Below are positions 26,305 through 34,632 of a stretch of DNA of 64,000 bases, piece by piece (the first letter of the stretch is position 1; each line of letters begins with the position of its first letter). Below the pieces are notes generated by a model. The model saw nothing but the letters and a program-made list of their open reading frames with translations. It did not search any database and was not told where the DNA came from. This stretch comes from Mesorhizobium_G sp049840935 (GTDB lineage Bacteria > Pseudomonadota > Alphaproteobacteria > Rhizobiales > Rhizobiaceae). The position numbers were made by a program, and so were the translations under genes. The stretch covers positions 1-64,000 of the forward strand of contig JASGJA010000014.1 in assembly GCA_049840935.1 (NCBI GenBank), read 5' to 3'.

Positions 26305-27252
26305 TCACCCCAAAGGCTTCAGATTGGCCTCGATTTCCTTGCGGCGAGGCTCCAGAAATGGAGGCAACGCAAGGCTTTCGCCAAGGCTCGCCAGTGGTTC
26401 GTCTACCGCAAAGCCCGGCCCATCGGTGGCGATTTCGAACAGATTGCCGCCCGGTTCACGAAAATAGAGCGAGCGGAAATAATAGCGTTCGACCTCGCCG
26501 GAGTTGGGAATGCGCAGCTCCTTCAGCCGGTTTGCCCATTCATTGATGGCTTTTACGTCGGGCGTGCGGAACGCAACATGATGAACTCCGCCAGCACCCT
26601 GTCGAGCGACTGGGAGGTCTGGCTGAACGGCTACATGAAGCTCCGATGCTGGGCCTTCGCCGCCCATTTTGTAGACGTGCACGACGCCGCTGCCGTCGGG
26701 CGATGGGTACTCCCGTACCTGTTTCATGCCGAGGACATGGGTAAGCACGAGGTCGGTAGCGTGTTTGTCCGGCACGGAAATGGTCACAGGGCCAAGACCC
26801 TTGATCTGGTTCAGGGCTGGAACGTCGGTGCCAGACCACGGATGCGTCGGTGCGCCCGCGCCATCGTCAACCAAACGAAAACGCTGACCTTCCGGGTCCT
26901 CGAAGTTCAAGGCGGCACGGCCATCGATCTCCGAAACGTCAGACGTCTTGACGCCTGCCGCCGAGAGCCGATCCCGCCAATAGTTCAACGTCTGCTGTCC
27001 TGCTACGCGCAAACCGGTCAGGCTGATGGAGTGCGTACCGCGCTTTTCGCGACCCACGGGCCAATCGAAGAAAGTGATGTCGGTACCCGGTGTGGCGACC
27101 GCATCGGCATAAAAGAGATGGTATGCGCTCGTATCGTCCTGATTCACGGTTTTCTTCACAAGGCGCAGGCCCAGTGTTTCTGTATAAAAGCGCTTGTTGC
27201 CGGGTGCATCCGCAGTAATTGCGGTGAGGTGATGGAGGCCTTCGAGTTGCAT
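26305..27252 (-). CDS. Ring-cleaving dioxygenase-type VOC protein (MhqO/LinE-like)
   Basis: The 315-residue protein has two glyoxalase/bleomycin (VOC) repeats. Metal ligands are suggested by His in LEGLHHLTAIT, His in GGVHHVAFRTPD and Glu in GGNLFEIATDGPGF. MhqO-type enzymes open quinone or hydroquinone rings; the substrate here is uncertain. ATG 27252 has AGGAG 10 bases upstream and gives the family-typical start; upstream in-frame codons reach 27357 but lack a site. It lies at the left edge of the accessory block and is divergent from the giant gene. Confidence 0.83.
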   Translation of the reverse strand: MQLEGLHHLTAITADAPGNKRFYTETLGLRLVKKTVNQDDTSAYHLFYADAVATPGTDITFFDWPVGREKRGTHSISLTGLRVAGQQTLNYWRDRLSAAGVKTSDVSEIDGRAALNFEDPEGQRFRLVDDGAGAPTHPWSGTDVPALNQIKGLGPVTISVPDKHATDLVLTHVLGMKQVREYPSPDGSGVVHVYKMGGEGPASELHVAVQPDLPVARQGAGGVHHVAFRTPDVKAINEWANRLKELRIPNSGEVERYYFRSLYFREPGGNLFEIATDGPGFAVDEPLASLGESLALPPFLEPRRKEIEANLKPLG

Positions 27253-27562
27253 GGGGCGTTCTCCTGCTAAATTGCTTTTAACGCATATTGGCCCATCGGA
27301 CCCCGAGTAAAAGCGGCCTTTGGGAAACAGTTTGTCGCGCAATAGCGAACGGCACATGAGTTATTTGATTCTCTCCGCCCTCAGAATCTACTGCTAATGG
27401 CGTAGAACTTCGCGATCTATGACGTAGAACAGACTACGCCTTACGCTGTGGGATTATTCGTACTCCTATCCACCAATGAGGCCACGCCCCGTCTGATTTG
27501 CCATCGTTTGTCTGGCCTGCCTTTGCGTCATTGTGCAGTCTGGCAAAGGTAAGGGGCGGACT
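27253..27562. promoter_or_regulatory. 310-base divergent intergenic region upstream of the giant secreted-protein gene
   Basis: No gene is apparent. Features that could be regulatory are a direct repeat CGTAGAAC at 27401-27408 and 27423-27430 (22 bases apart, two DNA turns), a 7-base inverted repeat GGCGTAG/CTACGCC at 27399-27405 and 27434-27440, and a hairpin with arms 27520-27526 and 27543-27549 that ends 13 bases before the start codon. I see no strong sigma-70 promoter. Confidence 0.35.
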
Positions 27563-30500
27563 ATGCAGAAGATTGGCAAGCGCCAACTCATCAACAAACG
27601 TGCGGCCGAAAAAGGCGACAAGGCGGATAAGGTTTTCCGTTATGCCGGGCAGCAGGGCGATGTAACGCAGCAAGACGGTGTTCAAGCCGGCATCTGGACT
27701 GTGGCGCAAACGACAACTTCACAGGCAGAGGCGAAAACCACTGTTGTAACGACGTCGGGTCAACAGGCCGTTCGAACCTTCACGGTAGATGCCGCGACCT
27801 TCAATACTGTAGAGAGCCCCTCTGCCACGACCGAGAGTTCATCATCCAGTGATTCGGGTGGTTCCTCTACGCTGGATCTCGGCAGTGCCTTCAGCGCATT
27901 GTCCTCAACTGATACGTCAACGGCAGACACTTTTTCGACCTCTGCCAGTGCAACGATTACCGCACGCACCACTTCGGTGAACACCCTTTCATCGACAAGT
28001 ACTACGTCGAGCACCCCCGGCGTGACCGCGCTTGCGGCTACAGGGCCGAACAAGATCGTTCTGGAAAACCAGAAGCAGGGAAATCCCCAAAGCGAATGGG
28101 GCATCACCGGTGACGGCGACCCAAGCATTCAGGGATTTGCGACCCAGATCAGCACGAATGTCGGCGGAACGGTCGATTTCAAGATCGCCACGGATTCGAC
28201 AGACTACCGTATCGAGATTTATCGTCTCGGCTATTATGGTGGTGATGGCGCACGTAAGGTTGCGACGATCGATAAGAACTTGACCACCGCACAGGTTCAG
28301 CCGCACCCGATCGTCGATTACACAACAGGCTTGATCGATTGCTCTAACTGGTCTGTATCCGCAAGCTGGCAGATCCCCGAAGATGCGACCTCCGGTGTGT
28401 ATATCGCCAAGCTCGTTCGCGAAGACGGTACCGGAGGTGCAAGCCAGATTCCATTTATCGTTCGCGACGACGCTTCAACGAGCGATATCGTTTTCCAAAC
28501 CTCGGATACGACTTGGCAGGCTTATAATGCTTGGGGCGGCGCGAGCCTCTATACTGGCGACATTCCTGTTGATCCCAATGATATGATTGGCTGGGTACCG
28601 CCAAACTGCCATTGCTCGCTCTACGCGATCGGTAAGGCGACAGCGGTTAGCTACAATCGCCCGTTCATTACACAGACCAGCCCCGTGGGCGGAACGTGGG
28701 ATTATATTTTTGGGCCTGAGTTTGCTGCAATCCAGTGGCTTGAGCAAAATGGGTATGATGTCTCGTACATCTCTGGCGTCAATTCCACCCGCAATGGCGC
28801 TCAGTTGCTAAATCACGATGCGTTCTTGTCTGTGGGCCACGATGAATATTGGTCGGCTGAACAGCGCGCGAACGTCGAGAACGCGCGCGATTCTGGTGTG
28901 AACCTTGCGTTCTGGAGCGGCAACGAGGTGTATTGGAAGGTCCGTTGGGAAACGGATGCCTCCGGTAACGCCTATCGTACGATGGTTTGCTATAAGGAAA
29001 CCTGGGGGCTTGGAGACGATCCGAGTGGCGTTTCGACCGGTACCTGGCGCGACCCGCGTTATGCCGATCCAGGTCAGGAGCCTGAAAACTCACTTACTGG
29101 ACAGTTGTTCACGGTCGATAGCTATCGGTCGGACACGATTACGATCCCTTATGAGATGTCCAATTTCCGGTTCTGGCGCGATACGTCGGTTGCTGATCTT
29201 CAGCCTGGGCAGACATATTCTCTTGTCCAAAATCTGCTGGGCTATGAGTGGGATTCCGATGTTGAGAACGGCTACCGCCCCGCGGGCATGATCAATATGT
29301 CCCTGTCGACCGTTTCGGTCAATTCGTACCTGCGCGATTACGGTACGCAGATTGGGACCAATACCGTTCAGCACAGCCTTACCATGTATCGTGCCGAAAG
29401 CGGTGCGCTGGTGTTCGGTGCGGGCACCGTTTTCTGGAGCTGGGGCCTAAACGACGACCACGCTGGCGTTCCGACGCCGACCGATCCGAATGTGCAGCAG
29501 GCAATGGTCAATATGTTTGCGGATATGGGCATCCAGCCCATGACGCTTCAAGCCAGCCTTACCCTTGCGACGCAAAGCACTGATTTCATCAAGCCGACCT
29601 CCACAATTACCTCGCCGATCATTGGCGCAAGCTTTGTTGAGGGACAGAAAGTTACGATTACGGGCACTGCATCCGACACAGGTGGCGGCATAGTTGCGGG
29701 CGTTGAAGTTTCGCTCGACGGCGGCCATAGCTGGTGGAAAGCGACTGGGCGTGAAAACTGGACCTACAACTGGGTTGTGCAGGCCAGTGGCAACTACACG
29801 ATCATGTCGCGTGCCGCGGACGACAGCCTCAATCTCGAAACGCCTTCTGCTGGCAAGACAGTTACAGTAACGCTTCCAACCACATCAAGCCTATGGACAC
29901 TTGCGGCAACGCCTCAGCAAGAAACCGTGCTTGACAAGGATAGCGTCGAACTTGGTGTGAAGTTCAAATCAAGCACGAGTGGTGAAGTCACCGGTATTCG
30001 TTTCTTCAAGGGCTTCTACAATATTGGCGAGCACACGGTCAGCCTATGGACCGCTGATGGGCAGTTGCTTGCGCGTGGTGTTTCGACGGGTGAGTCGCTT
30101 GACGGCTGGCAGCAGGTAACGTTCAGCTCGCCGGTAACTATTGCTGCAAACACCAGCTATATCGCTTCATACCATACCAATGGTTATTATTCGGCGAGCA
30201 ATGGGACTTTCACGAGCGGTTATTCCAACGGTCCGCTTTCCGTTGAAGCGAACGGTGCGGTATATGTGTATGGAAATTCACCAACGTTCCCAACCCTTTC
30301 ACCGTTCGCTCAGTTTACTGGCGACAATTACTGGGTTGACGTTGTGTTCAAGCCGAACACGACGAATACTGCGCCGGTAGCGAACAACGATAGCGGCTAT
30401 AGCACTACACAAGGCAATGCGCTGACGCTTGCGTTTGCTGCACTTACCGCGAACGACACTGATGCAAATGGCGATGCACTCAGCATTACCGGCGTATCGG

Positions 30501-33013
30501 ATGCAGTAAACGGCACCGTTGCAATCAATGCGCAAAATGGCACCGTCGTCTTTACACCGACGGCTGGTTACACCGGCGCTGCGAGCTTCAAGTATACGAT
30601 CTCTGACGGGCGCGGCGGTACGTCCACGGCGACAGTCAGCCTTGCAGTGAATGCTGTTCCAACAGGCGTTTCGTTGTTTGCGCCGGGAACCTCGCCAACG
30701 GGTTCGGCTTACAGCGACTCAAGCGTCGAGCTCGGCATGCGCTTCGTGACTTCTGCTTCGGGCACCATCTCCGGCATGAAGTTCTACAAGGCTGCCGGCG
30801 AGACCGGTACGCATACCGGGTCAATTTGGAAAGCGGATGGCACTCTGCTTGGTACGCTTACCTTTACGAACGAAACTGCGAGCGGCTGGCAAACGGCGGC
30901 GTTCTCAAGCGCGATCAATATCGTCGCGGGCGAACAATATATCGTTTCGTACCATTCAAATGGACGCTATTACGGTACGAGCAATTATTTCACGACCGCA
31001 GTGACCAACGGTCCGCTGACCGCGCCTGCTTCGGCTGGCGGAGCAGCAAACGGCGTATATGCTTACGGGGGCACAAGCAGCTTCCCGAACCAGACCTATC
31101 AGGCGGCTAATTACTGGGTTGACGTGTTGTTCAATCAGTCAGCGGCAGCGAATACGCCGCCGGTGGCCACGAACGATACCGGCTATACCACCACCTACAA
31201 CACGGCGTTCTCCGTGGGTGCCGCCGCTCTGCTTGCGAACGATACGGATGCGGATGGCGATGTACTTTCCATCACCGGTGTCGATCAGCCGGTAAATGGT
31301 ACCGTCTCGTACAACACCACGACGAAGACCGTGACCTTCACGCCAACGACTGGCTATAGCGGTGCCGCAAGCTTCCGCTACACCGTGTCGGATGGAAAGG
31401 GCGGCACAGCGACAGCGACGGTCAGCCTTACAGTCAATACGCCGGTCAACACCGCTCCAACGGCTACCAACGACGGCGGTTATACGACAACCACGAATAC
31501 GGCGTTGACGCTTGCGGCGAGTACGCTGCTGGCCAATGACAATGACCCGGATGGGGACGTGCTGTCGATCACCGGTGCCGATCAGGCGGTAAACGGCACT
31601 GTTGCTTATAACACGACGACAAAGGCCGTGACCTTCACGCCGACGACTGGCTACACCGGAGCTGCGAGCTTCCGCTACACCATCTCTGATGGTCGCGGCG
31701 GCACATCTTCCGCAACGGTGAGCTTCTCCGTTGCAGCACCTGCGCAGACGGTCAGCCTGCTGAATAATGGCACGCCTTCGCAGCCTTCTGTGAACGATCC
31801 TTCCGGGGTTGAGCTTGGAATGCGCTTCACGGTTTCGGCCGCAGGCACCATCACCGGGATCAAGTACTATAAGGGTGTCAACGATACCGGCACACATACC
31901 GGTTCGCTGTGGACGTCCGGCGGAACGCTGCTGACCACGGGCACCTTCACCAACGAGACCACCAGCGGATGGCAGACACTGACTTTCTCGCAGCCGGTTA
32001 GCGTGGCGGCGGGCACTACGTTGGTTGTCAGCTATCACTCGAATGGGAACTATGCAGTCACGCCGAACTACTTCACGTCGACCATTACCAATGGGCCGTT
32101 GAGCGCGACGGGCGGAAACAATGGTGTCTATGCCTATGGCAATAGCAGCCTGTTCCCGACAAACACGTATCAGGCGTCGAACTATTGGGTTGACGTAACG
32201 TTCCAGAACGCAGCCGGAAATGCTGCGCCGGTTGCGAACAACGATACGGGTTTCTCAACCAGCTTCAACACGGCGAAGGTTATACAGGCGAGCCAGTTGC
32301 TGGCGAATGATACCGACTCCAATGGCGATACGCTCAACATTACGGGCGTATCAAATCCGGTAAACGGAACAGTCGCCTATAACAGCACGACGAAGGCGGT
32401 GACGTTCACTCCGACTGCCGGCTATTCCGGTTCGGCGAGCTTCAGCTATTCGATCTCGGACGGCAATGGCGGAACGTCTTCGGCGAGCGTAAGCCTGACG
32501 GTAAATCCAAACACTGTGGCGCCGACGCAGAGTGTCTTCGCTTCATCTTACACACCGACGATGACTAATGTGGTCGATGGTCCGGTGCAGTTGGGCATGA
32601 AGTTCCAGACCGACGCCGCTGGATGGATCACGGGCTTCAGCTTCTATAAGGGATCGTCGGAGACGGGAACGCACACTGCCAACCTTTGGACGGCATCCGG
32701 CACCCTGCTGGGCAGCGCGACCTTCACAAACGAGACTGCGAGCGGCTGGCAATATGTTGAGCTTGCACAGCAGGTGGCTGTGACGGCGGACACGACGTAC
32801 GTCGTTTCTTACAATGCCAACAGCGCATATTCCGCAACGCCGAACTACTTCTCGACGGATCGCGAGAGCCAGAATCTCACCGCGCTTTCTTCGGCTGTAT
32901 CCGGCGGCAATGGTGTGTATACTTACGGCACGGGAGCTTTGTTCCCGACGAGCACGTATAACAGCACCAGCTACAATGTGGACGTAGCATTCCGTCCGCA
33001 ACTGGCGGCGTAA
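27563..33013 (+). CDS. Giant repeat protein with dimethylformamidase-like module, DUF4082 and cadherin-like repeats (probable type I secretion cargo)
   Basis: The 1816-residue protein has no Sec signal. A Ser/Thr-rich linker covers about residues 70-165. A module like the C-terminal part of N,N-dimethylformamidase large subunits follows, with GHDEYW at 425-430 and GNEVYW at 453-458; then an Ig/Mo-co-like segment near 685-770. Four DUF4082 domains (about 776-930, 1036-1192, 1395-1551, 1653-1816) alternate with four cadherin-like/Big_9 repeats (about 934-1030, 1196-1293, 1295-1392, 1553-1650), each with an ND(T/S/G)GY or NDTGF opening. No RTX GGxGxD repeats are seen. ATG 27563 has AAGGGG upstream; GTG 27533 is an alternative. 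The downstream HlyB/HlyD-like genes make it the probable cargo. An enzyme, an adhesin or both are possible. Confidence 0.85.
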   Translation: MQKIGKRQLINKRAAEKGDKADKVFRYAGQQGDVTQQDGVQAGIWTVAQTTTSQAEAKTTVVTTSGQQAVRTFTVDAATFNTVESPSATTESSSSSDSGGSSTLDLGSAFSALSSTDTSTADTFSTSASATITARTTSVNTLSSTSTTSSTPGVTALAATGPNKIVLENQKQGNPQSEWGITGDGDPSIQGFATQISTNVGGTVDFKIATDSTDYRIEIYRLGYYGGDGARKVATIDKNLTTAQVQPHPIVDYTTGLIDCSNWSVSASWQIPEDATSGVYIAKLVREDGTGGASQIPFIVRDDASTSDIVFQTSDTTWQAYNAWGGASLYTGDIPVDPNDMIGWVPPNCHCSLYAIGKATAVSYNRPFITQTSPVGGTWDYIFGPEFAAIQWLEQNGYDVSYISGVNSTRNGAQLLNHDAFLSVGHDEYWSAEQRANVENARDSGVNLAFWSGNEVYWKVRWETDASGNAYRTMVCYKETWGLGDDPSGVSTGTWRDPRYADPGQEPENSLTGQLFTVDSYRSDTITIPYEMSNFRFWRDTSVADLQPGQTYSLVQNLLGYEWDSDVENGYRPAGMINMSLSTVSVNSYLRDYGTQIGTNTVQHSLTMYRAESGALVFGAGTVFWSWGLNDDHAGVPTPTDPNVQQAMVNMFADMGIQPMTLQASLTLATQSTDFIKPTSTITSPIIGASFVEGQKVTITGTASDTGGGIVAGVEVSLDGGHSWWKATGRENWTYNWVVQASGNYTIMSRAADDSLNLETPSAGKTVTVTLPTTSSLWTLAATPQQETVLDKDSVELGVKFKSSTSGEVTGIRFFKGFYNIGEHTVSLWTADGQLLARGVSTGESLDGWQQVTFSSPVTIAANTSYIASYHTNGYYSASNGTFTSGYSNGPLSVEANGAVYVYGNSPTFPTLSPFAQFTGDNYWVDVVFKPNTTNTAPVANNDSGYSTTQGNALTLAFAALTANDTDANGDALSITGVSDAVNGTVAINAQNGTVVFTPTAGYTGAASFKYTISDGRGGTSTATVSLAVNAVPTGVSLFAPGTSPTGSAYSDSSVELGMRFVTSASGTISGMKFYKAAGETGTHTGSIWKADGTLLGTLTFTNETASGWQTAAFSSAINIVAGEQYIVSYHSNGRYYGTSNYFTTAVTNGPLTAPASAGGAANGVYAYGGTSSFPNQTYQAANYWVDVLFNQSAAANTPPVATNDTGYTTTYNTAFSVGAAALLANDTDADGDVLSITGVDQPVNGTVSYNTTTKTVTFTPTTGYSGAASFRYTVSDGKGGTATATVSLTVNTPVNTAPTATNDGGYTTTTNTALTLAASTLLANDNDPDGDVLSITGADQAVNGTVAYNTTTKAVTFTPTTGYTGAASFRYTISDGRGGTSSATVSFSVAAPAQTVSLLNNGTPSQPSVNDPSGVELGMRFTVSAAGTITGIKYYKGVNDTGTHTGSLWTSGGTLLTTGTFTNETTSGWQTLTFSQPVSVAAGTTLVVSYHSNGNYAVTPNYFTSTITNGPLSATGGNNGVYAYGNSSLFPTNTYQASNYWVDVTFQNAAGNAAPVANNDTGFSTSFNTAKVIQASQLLANDTDSNGDTLNITGVSNPVNGTVAYNSTTKAVTFTPTAGYSGSASFSYSISDGNGGTSSASVSLTVNPNTVAPTQSVFASSYTPTMTNVVDGPVQLGMKFQTDAAGWITGFSFYKGSSETGTHTANLWTASGTLLGSATFTNETASGWQYVELAQQVAVTADTTYVVSYNANSAYSATPNYFSTDRESQNLTALSSAVSGGNGVYTYGTGALFPTSTYNSTSYNVDVAFRPQLAA

Positions 33014-33025
33014 GCGGAGTAAACA

Positions 33026-34249
33026 ATGGAAGACCATCGGGCGGATGGGTTGCTTCCAGTGACGGTATTGGCCGGCTTCCTCGGAGCCGGCAAGACGACA
33101 CTGCTCAACCATGTTTTGCGCAATGCGGACGAGCGCCGCATTGCGGTAATCGTCAACGACATGAGCGAAGTTAACATCGACGCGGATCTCATTCGTGATG
33201 CCGATGTAACCCGTACAGACGAGACGATGGTTGAGCTTTCCAACGGCTGCATTTGCTGCACGCTGCGGGAAGACCTCCTCGTCGAAGTTCGCCGGTTGGC
33301 TGAGGCGGGGAAATTCGATTACATCCTGATCGAAGGTACAGGCATAGCCGAGCCGCTGCCGATCGCGGCATCTTTCTCTTTCAAGGATGAAGAGGGCCGC
33401 TCGCTGCGCGATGTGTCGCGGTTGGACACAATGGTGTCCGTTGTCGATGCGGTAAATCTTTTGAAAGACTTCAGCAGCCAGGATTTGTTGAGTGATCGTG
33501 GAGAGGTTCGCGACAATGACGACGAGCGTAGCCTGATCGACCTTCTGGTGGATCAGATCGAGTTCGCGGATGTCGTCGTTGTCAACAAGGCGAGCGAAGT
33601 AAGTGTCGATGAACTGGCCGAGATACGCCGTATCGTTAAATCGCTAAATATCGACGCAAAGCTGATCGAAACCGACTTCGGCAAGGTCGATCTGGGTGAG
33701 ATCATGGATACCGGCCTGTTCAGCGAAGCGAAGGCTGCGGCGCATCCGCTATGGCACAAAGAGCTTTACAGTCCCGCCGAGCACATTCCGGAAACGGAAG
33801 AATACGGCATATCGAGTTTTGTCTATCGAGCTAGACGCCCCTTCGATCCCGAAAAATTTTATGCATTTACGCAACGCAAGTGGGACGGACTACTGCGCGC
33901 CAAGGGGCATTTCTGGCTGGCGACCCGCAAGGACTGGATAGGTCTCTATTCGGTGGCGGGTACACAGACAAAAGTAGATCAGAGGGGCTATTGGTGGGTC
34001 GCCGTTCCACGAACGTACTGGCCGCGCCAGCCGCAATTTCAGGCTATGTTGCAACGTTATTGGACGGCGACATGGGGCGACCGCCGGCAGGAACTGGTTT
34101 TCATCGGTGTTAACCTACCGAAGGAAGAAATTTCAGCCGCGCTTGACGCATGTCTCTCCGGAAGCGAAACGGGAATTGACGCAAGGGAAGCGGCCGGGAT
34201 GCGCGACCCCTTCCCAGAATGGGTTCGGCATAATCACGCCGCAGCCTAG
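33026..34249 (+). CDS. COG0523 (CobW-like) metal-chaperone GTPase
   Basis: The 407-residue protein has the COG0523 features: Walker A GFLGAGKT at residues 17-24, the metal-binding CxCC as GCICCTLRED at 72-81, and the Walker B-like ILIEGTGIAEP. The C-terminal CobW_C domain is present (SFVYRARRPFDPEKFY). Relatives deliver zinc, cobalt or iron, often to a particular metalloenzyme. It starts 12 bases after the giant gene, so it is probably co-transcribed. No Zur or zinc transporter gene is near, which makes a dedicated link to the secreted protein worth considering. Confidence 0.9.
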   Translation: MEDHRADGLLPVTVLAGFLGAGKTTLLNHVLRNADERRIAVIVNDMSEVNIDADLIRDADVTRTDETMVELSNGCICCTLREDLLVEVRRLAEAGKFDYILIEGTGIAEPLPIAASFSFKDEEGRSLRDVSRLDTMVSVVDAVNLLKDFSSQDLLSDRGEVRDNDDERSLIDLLVDQIEFADVVVVNKASEVSVDELAEIRRIVKSLNIDAKLIETDFGKVDLGEIMDTGLFSEAKAAAHPLWHKELYSPAEHIPETEEYGISSFVYRARRPFDPEKFYAFTQRKWDGLLRAKGHFWLATRKDWIGLYSVAGTQTKVDQRGYWWVAVPRTYWPRQPQFQAMLQRYWTATWGDRRQELVFIGVNLPKEEISAALDACLSGSETGIDAREAAGMRDPFPEWVRHNHAAA

Positions 34250-34272
34250 AGAGCAACAATGCGGAGAGTGAG

Positions 34273-34602
34273 ATGGCGGACGAACTCTATTCTGATGGAA
34301 TTGGCGAAATCACGGTAACTGGAACGATCGTGCGGATCGATCTCGTGAGCCTTTCGCCTACCGAGCGTGATTTAAAAGGCAACCCAAAGCCGGTTTTCAG
34401 ACAGCGCATCATTATGCCGATCGACGCTTTTGCGAATTCGGTCGACGTTATGGACAAGGCGCTGGCCGGTCTGGTGGATGCGGGTGCGGTGCGCCGTGCG
34501 CCAGAGGTAACGCCGCTTCCGGGTGCTGCGACGGCTCCTGTCGAGCAGCCGCGCACCAAGAAGGCGACGCCGCCGGAAAACAGCTCTCCGAATTTTAACT
34601 GA
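34273..34602 (+). CDS. Small uncharacterised protein in type I secretion operon
   Basis: The 109-residue protein has an N-terminal folded part with predicted beta strands (EITVTGTIVRIDLVSLSP, then VFRQRIIMPIDAFANSVDVM) and a helix, then a Pro-, Ala- and Lys-rich tail. The folded part faintly resembles DUF3467 small proteins, but I would not assign it. It lies between the GTPase and the HlyB-like ATPase, all in the same direction with short gaps, so a role in cargo binding or regulation of export is conceivable. Confidence 0.7.
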   Translation: MADELYSDGIGEITVTGTIVRIDLVSLSPTERDLKGNPKPVFRQRIIMPIDAFANSVDVMDKALAGLVDAGAVRRAPEVTPLPGAATAPVEQPRTKKATPPENSSPNFN

Positions 34603-34632
34603 TCGCGCGGAACCAGGGGGGCCTGACGTCCG

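Noticed and set aside
26284..27270. 328-residue plus-strand open frame opposite the dioxygenase
   Set aside because: Antisense to a VOC protein with metal ligands; the plus-strand product has no recognisable domain.
31139..32038. 299-residue minus-strand open frame inside the giant gene
   Set aside because: Arises from repeated Thr-, Gly- and Ala-rich codons of the cadherin-like repeats; no domain.
27563..33013. RTX-type calcium-binding nonapeptides in the giant protein
   Set aside because: I looked for GGxGxD repeats and found none; the cargo call rests on operon context and lack of a signal peptide.
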